Origin: Burkholderia sp. WAC0059
Lineage (GTDB): Bacteria; Pseudomonadota; Gammaproteobacteria; Burkholderiales; Burkholderiaceae
DNA length: 64,000 nucleotides
Assembly (NCBI RefSeq): GCF_002870125.1
Contig: NZ_PNEO01000016.1
Span: 79,916-143,915, forward strand
Direction of reading: 5' to 3'
Part shown: positions 8,731-17,189 of the stretch, piece by piece
Layout of the letters: each line of letters opens with the position of its first letter
Position numbering within the stretch: the first letter of the stretch is position 1
Position numbers and translations under genes: made by a program
The notes under the pieces: generated by a model
Seen by the model: only the letters and a program-made list of their open reading frames with translations
The model's database searches: none
Told to the model about the DNA's origin: nothing

Positions 8731-10305
8731 CTAACGTCCCAACCCGAGCTTGTCGTACAGCCGGTCGATGTGCTCTTTCACGGCCGCGTCCATCGCAATG
8801 GCCCGGCCCCACTCGCGGCTCGTTTCGCCGGGCCACTTGTTGGTGGCGTCGAGACCCATCTTCGAACCGAGACCGGCCACGGGCGAGGCGAAGTCCAGAT
8901 AGTCGATCGGCGTGTTCTCGACGAGGACGGTGTCGCGCGCCGGGTCGATGCGCGTCGTGATCGCCCAGATCACTTCCTTCCAGTCGCGGATGTTCACGTC
9001 GTCGTCGACCACGACGATGAACTTCGTATACATGAATTGCCGCAGGAAGCTCCAGACGCCGAACATGACCCGTTTCGCATGGCCCGGGTAGCTCTTCCTG
9101 ATCTGTACGATCGCCATCCGGTAGCTGCAGCCCTCGGGCGGCAGGTAGAAGTCGGTGATCTCGGGGAACTGCTTCTGCAGAAGCGGTACGAACACCTCGT
9201 TGAGCGCGACGCCGAGCACGGCCGGTTCGTCGGGCGGCTTGCCGGTGTAGGTCGAGTGGTAGATCGCGTCGCGGCGCATCGTGACCCGCTCGACCGTGAA
9301 GACCGGAAACCACTCCTGTTCGTTGTAGTAGCCGGTGTGGTCGCCGTAGGGGCCTTCGAGCGCGTGTTCGTAGGCGGCGCTCGCGCCTTTCGCCGGCCGC
9401 GGCGGCGCGCCGGCGGGCGCCGCTTCGGGCTCGCCGCGCTGCGGATAAATGAAGCCTTCGAGCACGATCTCCGCGCGTGCCGGCACCTGCAGCGTGTCGA
9501 CGCCGGGCGTGAGGCACTTCGCGAGCTCGGTGCGGCCGCCGCGCAGCAGGCCGGCGAACTGGTATTCGGAGAGCGTGTCGGGCACCGGCGTGACGGCGCC
9601 TAGTATCGTCGCCGGATCGGCGCCGAGCACGACGGCGACCGGATAGGGCAGACCCGGATTCCGGAGCGCGAATTCGCGGAAGTCGAGCGCGCCGCCGCGA
9701 TGCGCGAGCCAGCGCATGATGAGCCGGTTACGGCCGATCATCTGCTGGCGGTAGATGCCGAGGTTCTGGCGCGTCTTGTTCGGGCCGCGCGTGACGGTGA
9801 GCCCCCAGGTGACGAGCGGGCCGGCGTCGCCGGGCCAGCAGGTCTGGATGGGCAGCTTCGCGAGATCGACGTCCTCGCCTTCCCAGACGATTTCCTGGCA
9901 CGGCGGCGCGCTGACGGTTTTCGGCGCCATGTCCCAGACCGCCTTCGCGAGCGTGAGCAGCTTGCCGGCGTCCTTGAGTCCGCGCGGCGGTTCGGGCTCC
10001 TTTAGCGCCGAGAGCAGGCGCCCGACGTCGCGCAGCGATTCGAGCGCCGCGCCGTCGCCCGCGCTTTCCGGCGCGTCGATGCCCATGCCGAGCGCGACGC
10101 GGCGCGGCGTGCCGAACAGGTTGCCGAGCACGGGAAACGCATGGCGTTCGCGGTTCTCGAACAGCAGGGCCGGGCCGCCCGCGCGCAGCACGCGGTCGCA
10201 CAGTTCGGTCATTTCCAGGAAGGGGGATACCGGGTGCGAGATGCGGCGTAGCTCGCCCTGGGTCTCGAGGCGACCGGCGAAGTCGCGCAGATCTTTGTAT
10301 TTCAT
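8731..10305 (-). CDS. ubiD: 4-hydroxy-3-polyprenylbenzoate decarboxylase
   Basis: UbiD decarboxylates 3-polyprenyl-4-hydroxybenzoate in ubiquinone synthesis, using prenylated FMN made by UbiX. The 524-residue product matches the family over its length: KYKDLRDFAGRLETQGELRRI at the start, the region NLGIYRQQMIGRNRLIMRWLAHRGGA, the acidic prFMN/catalytic segment EIVLEGFIYPQRGEPEAAP, and EGPYGDHTGYYNEQEWFPVFTV. A short Pro/Ala insert (PAGAPPRPAKGASAAYEHA) sits before that last motif. The ATG at 10305 is the family start. It stands alone here; no ubiX is adjacent. Confidence 0.96.
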   Translation of the reverse strand: MKYKDLRDFAGRLETQGELRRISHPVSPFLEMTELCDRVLRAGGPALLFENRERHAFPVLGNLFGTPRRVALGMGIDAPESAGDGAALESLRDVGRLLSALKEPEPPRGLKDAGKLLTLAKAVWDMAPKTVSAPPCQEIVWEGEDVDLAKLPIQTCWPGDAGPLVTWGLTVTRGPNKTRQNLGIYRQQMIGRNRLIMRWLAHRGGALDFREFALRNPGLPYPVAVVLGADPATILGAVTPVPDTLSEYQFAGLLRGGRTELAKCLTPGVDTLQVPARAEIVLEGFIYPQRGEPEAAPAGAPPRPAKGASAAYEHALEGPYGDHTGYYNEQEWFPVFTVERVTMRRDAIYHSTYTGKPPDEPAVLGVALNEVFVPLLQKQFPEITDFYLPPEGCSYRMAIVQIRKSYPGHAKRVMFGVWSFLRQFMYTKFIVVVDDDVNIRDWKEVIWAITTRIDPARDTVLVENTPIDYLDFASPVAGLGSKMGLDATNKWPGETSREWGRAIAMDAAVKEHIDRLYDKLGLGR

Positions 10306-10526
10306 TGAAGGCGGATCGGGGCCGCGTCGCGCGGAGGCTGGAGATCGCGGCCGGCACTGCCTACCCCGGCAAACGCGGTGATGGAATTGTCGATTTTACC
10401 TGCGTTGCCGAAGCCACGCTGACAGTCGATTGACGAGCCGGCCGGAAACGCGCTCAGGGCGCCATTCTTGTCGAGATGAACGGCGTTCGTTATCACAATT
10501 AGTAATGATTTCATCGTTCTATAGTG
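10306..10526. other. Intergenic region upstream of ubiD
   Basis: This 220-bp stretch runs up to the promoter at 10527. The ubiD promoter is expected here, but I see no clear consensus match and no gene. Confidence 0.4.
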
Positions 10527-10554
10527 TTGACGATCTATAAAACCCTGCTAGAAT
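10527..10554 (+). promoter_or_regulatory. Sigma-70 type promoter
   Basis: TTGACG (10527-10532) and TAGAAT (10549-10554) are separated by 16 bases, each one mismatch from consensus. In a G+C-rich chromosome this is a strong match. A start near 10561 would read through the structured segment up to the terminator at 10675-10705. Confidence 0.7.
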
Positions 10555-10560
10555 CCGTGC

Positions 10561-10705
10561 ACACTGGTTGCAGGGCTTGAAATTTTAACCAATGCCCCCG
10601 GTCCTTCAGACGCGACGCGTCGCCGTTTAGCCGATCCCCTGCACGGCTCCATACGGTCTAGATTGGTTGTCCTTGCCAGCGCCGCTTTGTCGAGCTGGCT
10701 TTTTC
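10561..10705 (+). ncRNA. Candidate small RNA or 5' leader
   Basis: About 145 bases lie between a good promoter and an intrinsic terminator, with no convincing reading frame. Structure is visible: TGCAGGG (10569-10575) can pair with CCCTGCA (10637-10643), AACCAAT (10587-10593) with ATTGGTT (10662-10668), and GCGA/TCGC around CGCG (10612-10623). The first two pairings interleave, so they form either a pseudoknot or two alternative folds. The next gene (lytic transglycosylase) starts 190 bases later, so this could also be an attenuated leader. I do not recognise a known RNA family. Confidence 0.45.
10675..10705 (+). terminator. Rho-independent terminator of the candidate small RNA
   Basis: GCCAGC (10675-10680) pairs with GCTGGC (10694-10699), with a 13-base loop and five T after the stem. 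Confidence 0.65.
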
Positions 10706-10896
10706 GTGTGAGAACCTCCGCGCATGCCGCCATGGCATGCCAATGGCTTTGCCTGACGGTTCCACAGACGGCGCATGCCGTGTTCCCGACGCCGCTGCCG
10801 CACCGACCAGAGCGCGCGGCGTCTTGATCCTGCGAACGGTTTGCCGGCTCATGCCGACCATCCGTTCACGGATCATGCAACATGGGAGATCTGTGA

Positions 10897-12024
10897 ATGA
10901 ATACTTGGTTATCGTGGCTGTCGTGGCGTGCCGACGACCGGCTCGCCCAAGGTCTGCGTGCGCTGCTGCGCCGCGGGACGCGGCTTAGCCACAATCTGTT
11001 CAGCATCGTCGGCGGCGTAGCCGTTCTGTTCGCGCTCGCCGTCTGGCTGATGCCCACCTGGCGCGGCACGCTGGCCGCCCGGATGATGCCGTTCGTCACG
11101 GCGGCCGTGGAAGCCGGCCCGGCCCGTCTGCTGGAGGGCAATCCGCTGCCGTCGTTCGCGCCGCAGGGCGCCGACGAGCAGGACGGCCCCATCGCCCAGG
11201 CGACGGGCGGCAACCTGCCGATGGCTGCGACGGCCGACGCCGGCACGAACCCGACGGTGCTCAATGCCGTCGCCCTGAACGGGCTCGACCCGCGCACGCT
11301 GCCGAACGTGAGCGACCTCGCGCGGATGATCCCGTCGCAGAACATCGTGCCGGACGCCCGCGACGACCGCGTGCTCGTGTCGGCGCGCGAGCAGGCGCTC
11401 GTCGCCTCGTACCTGTCGCGCCGCTACCGCGTGGCCGAGGAGCCCGTGGCCGAACTCGTGAAGGCGGCATTCGACACGGGGCACCAGGTCGGTCTCGACC
11501 CGCTGCTGCTGCTGGCCGTGATGGCCATCGAATCGGGCTTCAACCCGTATGCGGAGAGCGGCGTGGGCGCCCAGGGCCTGATGCAGGTCATGTCGAAGGT
11601 CCACTCGGACAAGTTCCAGTATTTCGGCGGCCAGAGCGCGGCGCTCGATCCGCTCGCAAACATCAAGGTCGGCGCGCTCGTGCTGAAGGACTGCATCGCG
11701 CGCGGCGGTTCGCTGCCGGGCGGATTGCGTCTCTACGTCGGCTCGACCTCGCAGGACGACGGCGGCTACGGCGCCAAGGTGATGGCCGAGCGCGCACGCC
11801 TGCGCGCCGTCGCGCGCGGCGTTAACGTGCCGGTGAACGCGCCGCAGGCGCCCGCAGCCCCGGTCGTCAAGGCGTCGGACAAGCGTGTGCGGGCGTCGCT
11901 CGACGGCGCGCATCCGCTGACGGAAAAGACGGCGGCGGCCATGCCTGTCAAGGCGACCGAGCAGGACGACGCGAGCGTGAACGCGCGCAAGTCGCGCGTC
12001 CAGGGGCCGGAACTGGGCGCATAA
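10897..12024 (+). CDS. Lytic transglycosylase, SLT domain
   Basis: This 375-residue cell-wall enzyme cleaves the MurNAc-GlcNAc bond with formation of 1,6-anhydroMurNAc. A hydrophobic segment near residues 35-55 (LFSIVGGVAVLFALAVWLMP) acts as a membrane anchor or uncleaved signal. The SLT fold spans about 180-300, with catalytic Glu212 in LLLLAVMAIESGFNPYAES and the motif VGAQGLMQVMSK. DPLANIKVGALVLKD and GGLRLYVGSTSQDDGGYGAKVM follow. The C-terminal 75 residues are Ala/Pro/Lys-rich and probably disordered. It ends near a 15-bp bidirectional terminator, and its 5' side contains the candidate small RNA. Confidence 0.92.
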   Translation: MNTWLSWLSWRADDRLAQGLRALLRRGTRLSHNLFSIVGGVAVLFALAVWLMPTWRGTLAARMMPFVTAAVEAGPARLLEGNPLPSFAPQGADEQDGPIAQATGGNLPMAATADAGTNPTVLNAVALNGLDPRTLPNVSDLARMIPSQNIVPDARDDRVLVSAREQALVASYLSRRYRVAEEPVAELVKAAFDTGHQVGLDPLLLLAVMAIESGFNPYAESGVGAQGLMQVMSKVHSDKFQYFGGQSAALDPLANIKVGALVLKDCIARGGSLPGGLRLYVGSTSQDDGGYGAKVMAERARLRAVARGVNVPVNAPQAPAAPVVKASDKRVRASLDGAHPLTEKTAAAMPVKATEQDDASVNARKSRVQGPELGA

Positions 12025-12088
12025 GCCGGCTTCCCGGTTCCCCTCATTTCCCGCGTTCCGGCCGGCGACCCGCCGCCTCGGCGCGCAA

Positions 12089-12126
12089 AACGACAAAGGC
12101 ACCCTCGAGGTGCCTTTGTCGTTGTT
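12089..12126. terminator. Bidirectional terminator
   Basis: A perfect 15-bp inverted repeat (AACGACAAAGGCACC at 12089-12103, complement at 12109-12123) has a 5-base loop and A and T runs outside. It separates the convergent transglycosylase and aminotransferase genes. Confidence 0.9.
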
Positions 12127-12158
12127 GCTCCAGGAAATTTCTCCCCGGCGGAGGGCGT

Positions 12159-13355
12159 TCAACGACGGCCGAACAGTTCCCGCAACCGCTCGACCGCTTC
12201 CTCGAGCCGCGCGTACGCGGTCGCGTAGGAGAGCCGGACGTGGCGGTGCGGCGCCGCGACGCCGAAATCCATGCCCGGCACCATGACCGTGCCCGCCTCG
12301 TGCAGCATCGCGCGCGTGAGCGCGTCGCTGTCGCCGGCGGCCGGATGGGCGACGCCGGTGCAATCGGCGTAAACATAGAACGCGCCGTCCGGCCTGACGG
12401 GCACCGAGAAGCCGAGCGACTCGAGCGCCGGCACGATGAAGTCGCGTCGGCGCCTGAACTCCGCGCGGCGCGATTCGTAGATCGCGAGCGTGTCGGGTTC
12501 GAAGCAGGCGAGCGCCGCGTGCTGGGCGAGCGCCGACGCGCAGATGAAGAGATTCTGCGCGAGCTTCTCGAACGCGCCGACGAGGGCCGTCGGCACCACG
12601 AGCCAGCCGAGCCGCCAGCCCGTCATGTTGAAGTACTTCGAGAAGCTGTTCACGGTGACGACGTCCTCGCCGAGCGATAGCGCGGAGACGGGCGGCGCGT
12701 CGTAGCTGAGGCCCTGGTAGATCTCGTCGACGATCGTGAAGCCGCCGCGCGCACGCACGGCCTCGACGATGCGCTCGAGTTCGCCGGCCTCGATCGAGGT
12801 GCCGGTCGGGTTCGACGGCGAGGCGAGCAGCACGCCGCGCGTGCGCGGCGTCCAATGGCGCGCGACGTCGGCGGCGCTCAGTTGGTAGCGTGTCCCGGGG
12901 CCGCTCGGCACGAGCACCGGACGGCCTTCTGCCGCCGCGACGAAGTGCCGGTTGCACGGATAGCAGGGGTCGGGCATCAGCACTTCGTCGTCGCGATCGA
13001 CGAGCGCCACGCAGGCGAGCAGCAGCGCGGCCGACGCCCCGGCCGTGACGATCACGCGGGCCGGGTCGATCGAAAGGCCCGAGGTGCGCGCGTAGTGGGC
13101 CGCAATCGCCTCGCGCAGCGCGGGCAGGCCGAGCGCGCTCGTGTATTGCGTGACGCCGCGGCGCAGCGCGGCCGTCGCGGTCTCCACGACCGGCTCCGGC
13201 GCCGTGAAGTCCGGCTCGCCGATGCCCATGTGGATAATGTCGCGTCCCGCGTGCTCGAGCTTCGCGGCTTCCTTGGCGAGCTCCATGACGTAGAACGGCT
13301 GGATTGCGTCGACGCGGGCGGCAAGCCGCAGCAACGGTTCGGCAACGAGGTTCAT
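12159..13355 (-). CDS. Class I/II pyridoxal-phosphate aminotransferase
   Basis: This 398-residue fold-type I aminotransferase has the substrate Gly-rich segment MGIGEPDFTAP, the PLP-ring region DEVLMPDPCYPCNRHF, NPTGTSIE, the Asp/Tyr pair in TIVDEIYQGLSYD, and Schiff-base Lys240 in NSFSKYFNMTGWRLGW. C-terminal GMDFG precedes the conserved VRLSYA. It is related to aspartate and alanine-type aminotransferases; the amino donor cannot be assigned. It is 54 bp downstream of nusB on the same strand, so it is likely the last gene of the ribBA-ribH-nusB run, and it ends at a bidirectional terminator. Confidence 0.93.
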   Translation of the reverse strand: MNLVAEPLLRLAARVDAIQPFYVMELAKEAAKLEHAGRDIIHMGIGEPDFTAPEPVVETATAALRRGVTQYTSALGLPALREAIAAHYARTSGLSIDPARVIVTAGASAALLLACVALVDRDDEVLMPDPCYPCNRHFVAAAEGRPVLVPSGPGTRYQLSAADVARHWTPRTRGVLLASPSNPTGTSIEAGELERIVEAVRARGGFTIVDEIYQGLSYDAPPVSALSLGEDVVTVNSFSKYFNMTGWRLGWLVVPTALVGAFEKLAQNLFICASALAQHAALACFEPDTLAIYESRRAEFRRRRDFIVPALESLGFSVPVRPDGAFYVYADCTGVAHPAAGDSDALTRAMLHEAGTVMVPGMDFGVAAPHRHVRLSYATAYARLEEAVERLRELFGRR

Positions 13356-13409
13356 GGGGTGTTTTCTGCGGACTTCCCGGAAATGGCGGCGGCTTCGGTC
13401 CCGAAGGCT

Positions 13410-13844
13410 TCAGGACCGGCGCGCCGCCTGAGCCTCGGTCGCGCGCAACTGGGCCGAGAGCTTGTCCAGCACGCCGTTGACGTACTTGTAGCCGTCGGCT
13501 CCGCCGAACGTCTTCGCGATCTCGACGGCCTCGTTGATGACCACGCGGTACGGAACGTCGACGTGATGGCGCAGCTCGAACGTCGCGACGAGCAGAATCG
13601 CGCGTTCGACCGGCGAGAGCTGGTCGATCGGCCGGTCGAGAAACGGCGTGATATCGGCGGAAAGCGCGTCGGCGTCGCGGATCACGCCGTTCAGGATCGC
13701 CTCGAGGTGCTCGTGGTCGGCCTTCTCGTAGCCCTGCGCGCCACGCAGTTGCACGTCGATCTCGCTCGCGGGCACGCCCGAGAGCAGCCACTGGTACAGC
13801 CCCTGCGTGGCCAGTTCGCGGGAGCGGCGGCGCGCGCTCTTCAT
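13410..13844 (-). CDS. nusB: Transcription antitermination factor NusB
   Basis: NusB binds boxA RNA together with S10 (NusE) and keeps rRNA operons in a terminator-resistant state. The 144-residue product has the typical features: MKSARRRSRELATQGLYQWLLSG at the N-terminus, LDRPIDQLSPVERAILLVATFEL, and VPYRVVINEAVEIAKTFGGADGYKYVNGVLDKL. The start ATG at 13844 overlaps the stop of ribH by 4 bases, giving translational coupling. ribH-nusB linkage is common in proteobacteria. Confidence 0.97.
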   Translation of the reverse strand: MKSARRRSRELATQGLYQWLLSGVPASEIDVQLRGAQGYEKADHEHLEAILNGVIRDADALSADITPFLDRPIDQLSPVERAILLVATFELRHHVDVPYRVVINEAVEIAKTFGGADGYKYVNGVLDKLSAQLRATEAQAARRS

Positions 13845-14353
13845 TGCTCTTCCTCTTCGCCGGCCTCGTCCTCGTCTTCCTCGTCGCCGTCGAGCTGCTC
13901 GAGCGCGACCGTAAGGTTGGCCATCTCGACCGCGACGCGCGCCGCGTCGCGGCCCTTTTCGGTCATGCGGGCGACGGCCTGCTCGTCGGTCTCGGTCGTG
14001 AGCACCGCGTTGGCGACCGGCACGCCGAAGTCGAGCGCCACGCGCGAGATGCCCGAGCCGCTTTCGTTCGAGACGAGTTCGAAGTGGTAGGTCTCGCCGC
14101 GGATCACCGCGCCGAGCGCGATCAGCGCGTCGAACTGGCCGCTTTCGGCGAGCTTTTGCAGCGCGAGCGGGATTTCGAGCGCGCCCGGCACCGTGACGAG
14201 CAGCACGTCCTCGCCCACGACGCCGAGGCGTTCGAGTTCCTCGATGCAGGCGTCGGCAAGGCCGTTGCAGACGGGTTCGTTGAAGCGCGACTGGACGATG
14301 CCGATGCGCAGGCCGTCGCCGTCGAGGTTCGGTTGGTATTGTCCGATTTCCAT
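13841..14353 (-). CDS. ribH: 6,7-dimethyl-8-ribityllumazine synthase
   Basis: RibH condenses 5-amino-6-ribitylamino-uracil with 3,4-dihydroxy-2-butanone 4-phosphate, the penultimate step of riboflavin synthesis. Visible are IGIVQSRFNEPVCNGL, the binding loop VTVPGALEIP, and GAVIRGETYHFELVSNESGSG with the catalytic His90. The 170-residue chain has an unusual tail of some 20 residues that is almost all Asp/Glu (DGDEEDEDEAGEEEEQ). It follows ribBA by 60 bp and overlaps nusB by 4 bases. Confidence 0.97.
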   Translation of the reverse strand: MEIGQYQPNLDGDGLRIGIVQSRFNEPVCNGLADACIEELERLGVVGEDVLLVTVPGALEIPLALQKLAESGQFDALIALGAVIRGETYHFELVSNESGSGISRVALDFGVPVANAVLTTETDEQAVARMTEKGRDAARVAVEMANLTVALEQLDGDEEDEDEAGEEEEQ

Positions 14354-14413
14354 GAAGTGTCCGTAGTGTCGGGTTAAGCGCGGTAGCGCGAGAAAGGGGG
14401 CGGGCGTAGCGGT

Positions 14414-15571
14414 TCAGGCATGCGGTGCGTCGGCTTCGGCCGGGCACGCGGCTTCGGGCGTGCCGCCCGGCATCGGGACGAAGCCCGTGACTTCGAGCCC
14501 GTAGCCCGACATGCTGCCGAGCCGGCGCGGCTTCGAGAGCACCTGCATGCGGCCTACGCCGAGCTCGCGCAGGATCTGCGCGCCGATGCCGTAGGTCTTG
14601 AAGTCAACCGGGCGGCGCGCGAGCGCCTCGGCGCGCTCCTTCTCGCCGAACGCCTGGAAGACGTCGATCAGATGTTCCTTCGTGTCGCCGCAGTTGAGCA
14701 GCACGATCACGCCGAGCTCGCGCGCGGCGATTTCCTTCATCGCGGCGTCGAGCGTCCACGAGTGGGCCGACGAACTGACTTCGAGCAGATCGAGCACCGA
14801 GAGCGGCTCGTGTACGCGCACGGGCGTGTCGGATTCCGGCGTCGGCGTGCCGCGCACGAGCGCGATGTGCGGCGAGCGCGTGGGCTGGTCGAGATACATG
14901 ATGGCGCGAAACGGGCCGTGCGCCGTCTGCATGGTGCGCTCGGCAACGCGCTCGACGATCGACTCGGTGCGGCTGCGGTAGTGGATCAGGTCCGCGATCG
15001 TGCCGATCTTGAGGCCGTGCTCGCGCGCGAATTCGATCAGGTCGGGCAGGCGCGCCATCGTGCCGTCGTCCTTGATGACCTCGCAGATGACGGCGGCCGG
15101 CGTCAGGCCCGCGAGGGCCGTCAGGTCGCAGCCGGCCTCGGTGTGGCCCGCGCGCACGAGCACGCCGCCGGGCTGCGCCATGATCGGAAACACGTGGCCG
15201 GGCTGGACGACGTGCTCGGGCCGCGCGTCGCGCGCGACCGCGGCCGCGACGGTGCGCGCGCGGTCGGCGGCGGAAATGCCCGTCGTCACGCCCTCGGCGG
15301 CCTCGATGCTGACCGTGAACGCGGTGCCGTACTGCGTGCCGTTCCGGTAGGTCATGAGCGGCAGGTTGAGCTGCTCGCAACGTTCCTGCGTGAGCGTCAG
15401 GCAGATCAGGCCGCGGCCGTAGCGCGCCATGAAATTGATCGCTTCCGGCGTGATGCATTCCGCCGCGATGACGAGATCGCCCTCGTTTTCCCGGTCTTCT
15501 TCGTCGACGAGAATCACCATCCGGCCGGCTTTCAGTTCGGCGATGATTTCGGGGGTGGAGGCGAGCGTCAT
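14414..15571 (-). CDS. ribBA: 3,4-dihydroxy-2-butanone 4-phosphate synthase with degenerate GTP cyclohydrolase II domain
   Basis: The first 205 residues are a complete RibB domain that makes the four-carbon unit from ribulose 5-phosphate: VDEEDRENEGDLVIAAE carries the acidic metal-site residues, then RYGRGLICLTLT and AGHTEAGCDLTALAGL. The C-terminal 180 residues align in outline with RibA but lack its zinc-binding Cys cluster and substrate motif: at that place the protein reads VHEPLSVLDLLEVSSSAHSW. The protein should therefore work as RibB only, as in other proteobacterial RibB proteins with a non-catalytic RibA-like part, and an active RibA is needed elsewhere. It is first of ribBA-ribH-nusB. 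I found no FMN riboswitch in the 5' region. Confidence 0.94.
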   Translation of the reverse strand: MTLASTPEIIAELKAGRMVILVDEEDRENEGDLVIAAECITPEAINFMARYGRGLICLTLTQERCEQLNLPLMTYRNGTQYGTAFTVSIEAAEGVTTGISAADRARTVAAAVARDARPEHVVQPGHVFPIMAQPGGVLVRAGHTEAGCDLTALAGLTPAAVICEVIKDDGTMARLPDLIEFAREHGLKIGTIADLIHYRSRTESIVERVAERTMQTAHGPFRAIMYLDQPTRSPHIALVRGTPTPESDTPVRVHEPLSVLDLLEVSSSAHSWTLDAAMKEIAARELGVIVLLNCGDTKEHLIDVFQAFGEKERAEALARRPVDFKTYGIGAQILRELGVGRMQVLSKPRRLGSMSGYGLEVTGFVPMPGGTPEAACPAEADAPHA

Positions 15572-15847
15572 GTCGGGAATCTTTCGGGAAAGGGCGTATT
15601 TTACGCCAGGCGGACAGGCGCGTCGCCCCGGAAACGGCGAAATGCGGGCCGGCCGGCCCGACCCGCGGCCGGCCGGCGGTGGGCCCCGCGCCGCGCGAAA
15701 AATGACAAAAACGTAATCAGGCCGACGGGTGACGGGTCACGCGCGGCACGTTAGCATGCATGCGGCGTCGGCGCGGGCGGCCGGTTTCGGCCCCGCGCAC
15801 GCCGTCCATGGTCCCCCGCGTCCTTACCGCTTACGGAGATCCGCGCC

Positions 15848-16420
15848 ATGTCCGGGCATCGTCGAACCTTCGCAGTCGTTGTCGTCACCGTGTGCGTCAT
15901 GATCGGCCTCGCGGTCGCCGGCGGCCTCGCGTTCATCTATTCGGGCGTCTACGACGTGTCCGCCAGCTCGAAGGACAACCCGCTCTTCGCCTGGGCGGTG
16001 CACCGGACCTACGAGGCGTCGCTGCACCGCCATGCGAGCGGCATCGTCGTGCCGGCGGACCTGATGTCGCTCGACAACATCCGGGCCGGCGCGCGTTTCT
16101 ACGATTCGACCTGCGCGGTCTGCCACGGCGCGCCCGACCGCGCGCCGAGCCCGATCCGCCAGGGCATCGAGCCTGCCGCGCCGCTGCTGCTCTCGGCGAG
16201 CCGCCGCAACAACCCGCGGCTGATGTTCTGGACCATCAAGCACGGCGTGAACATGACGGCGATGCCGTCGTTCGGCAAGACCCAATCGGACGCGACCATC
16301 TGGCAGACGGCGGCGTTCCTGTTCCATGCGCGCGGCATCAGCGCGAGCGATTACGACGCGCTGACGGGCCGCGCCGGCGGCGGCAACGATCGCGGCGGCG
16401 ACGCCAAACCCGCGGGTTAG
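15848..16420 (+). CDS. Membrane-anchored class I cytochrome c
   Basis: This 190-residue protein has an N-terminal membrane anchor or signal (about 8-31) and one haem c site, CAVCH (Cys89, Cys92, His93). Met139 in MTAMPSFG is the likely sixth ligand, so it is a His/Met monohaem cytochrome on the periplasmic side. The domain arrangement (IRAGARFYDSTCAVCHG, FWTIKHGVNMTAMPSFGKT, IWQTAAFL) is that of small cytochromes that pass electrons between dehydrogenases or terminal oxidases. The Gly/Asp-rich C-terminus is probably disordered. No partner oxidoreductase is adjacent. It is 91 bp upstream of the two-component system; co-transcription is possible. Confidence 0.9.
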   Translation: MSGHRRTFAVVVVTVCVMIGLAVAGGLAFIYSGVYDVSASSKDNPLFAWAVHRTYEASLHRHASGIVVPADLMSLDNIRAGARFYDSTCAVCHGAPDRAPSPIRQGIEPAAPLLLSASRRNNPRLMFWTIKHGVNMTAMPSFGKTQSDATIWQTAAFLFHARGISASDYDALTGRAGGGNDRGGDAKPAG

Positions 16421-16511
16421 CGGGCGCGTCGCCCGGCGCCTCCCTGTCTTCGCGCGGCGCCGGCGATGCCGGTAAGATGAGCGCGGACGGAGGGGACGAT
16501 CGGAGCATGAC

Positions 16512-17189
16512 ATGCGAATCCTGGTAATCGAAGACGAGTCGAAGACCGGCGCCTACCTGAAGAAGGGGCTCGAGGAATCGGGCTATGCCGTCGATCTCGC
16601 ATCCGACGGCGGCGAGGGCCTGCTGCTCGCCCAGGAAGAGGATTACGACGTGATCGTGCTCGACGTGATGCTGCCGGTGCTCGACGGCTGGACCGTGCTG
16701 CGCCGGCTGCGCGCGACGAAGTCGACGCCCGTGCTGTTCCTCACGGCGCGCGACGACGTGACCGACCGCGTGCACGGCCTCGAGCTCGGCGGCGACGACT
16801 ACCTCGTGAAGCCGTTCGCGTTCGTCGAACTGCTTGCGCGCGTGCGCACGCTGGCGCGGCGGGGACCGCCGCGCGAAACGGAGCGCATCGTGGTCGGCGA
16901 TCTGGAAATGGACGTCCTGCGCCGGCGCGTGAAGCGCGGCCAGACGCGCATCGACCTCACGCCGCGCGAATTCTCGCTGCTGCAACTGCTCGCGCGCCGC
17001 CACGGCGAGGTGCTGAGCCGCACGCAGATCGCCTCGTACGTCTGGGACATGAACTTCGACAGCGACACGAACGTCGTCGAAGTGGCCATCCGCCGTCTGC
17101 GCACGAAGATCGACGACGGCTATCCCGTCAAGCTGATTCACACGGTCCGCGGCGTCGGCTACGTGCTGGAGCCGAAGGGCGCGGCCTGA
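16512..17189 (+). CDS. OmpR/PhoB-type response regulator (heavy-metal subgroup)
   Basis: This 225-residue DNA-binding response regulator starts MRILVIEDESKTGAYLKKGLEESGY, the usual beginning of the CopR/CusR/IrlR subgroup. The phospho-acceptor is Asp51 in VIVLDVMLPVLDGW, with the conserved Thr/Lys switch in FLTARD and LVKPFAF. The C-terminal winged helix has LTPREFSLLQLLARRHGEVLS and the recognition helix in SDTNVVEVAIRRLRTKID. It overlaps the kinase gene by one base (TGATGA). The inducing signal is unknown; membership of the subgroup does not prove a metal stimulus. Confidence 0.95.
   Translation: MRILVIEDESKTGAYLKKGLEESGYAVDLASDGGEGLLLAQEEDYDVIVLDVMLPVLDGWTVLRRLRATKSTPVLFLTARDDVTDRVHGLELGGDDYLVKPFAFVELLARVRTLARRGPPRETERIVVGDLEMDVLRRRVKRGQTRIDLTPREFSLLQLLARRHGEVLSRTQIASYVWDMNFDSDTNVVEVAIRRLRTKIDDGYPVKLIHTVRGVGYVLEPKGAA

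Noticed and set aside
10561..10705. 6S RNA or another named small RNA
   Set aside because: The central bubble and closing stems of 6S RNA are not recognisable, and the length is shorter. The segment is kept as an unassigned candidate.
10909..13791. A 960-residue open frame on the minus strand across the transglycosylase and aminotransferase
   Set aside because: It runs antisense or out of frame to well-supported genes and crosses a strong bidirectional terminator; the translation is Arg/Ala-rich without domains.
15572..15847. FMN riboswitch upstream of ribBA
   Set aside because: The conserved blocks (AGGGTGAAATTCCC and GATGCCC type) are not visible on either strand; only GC-rich inverted repeats are seen.
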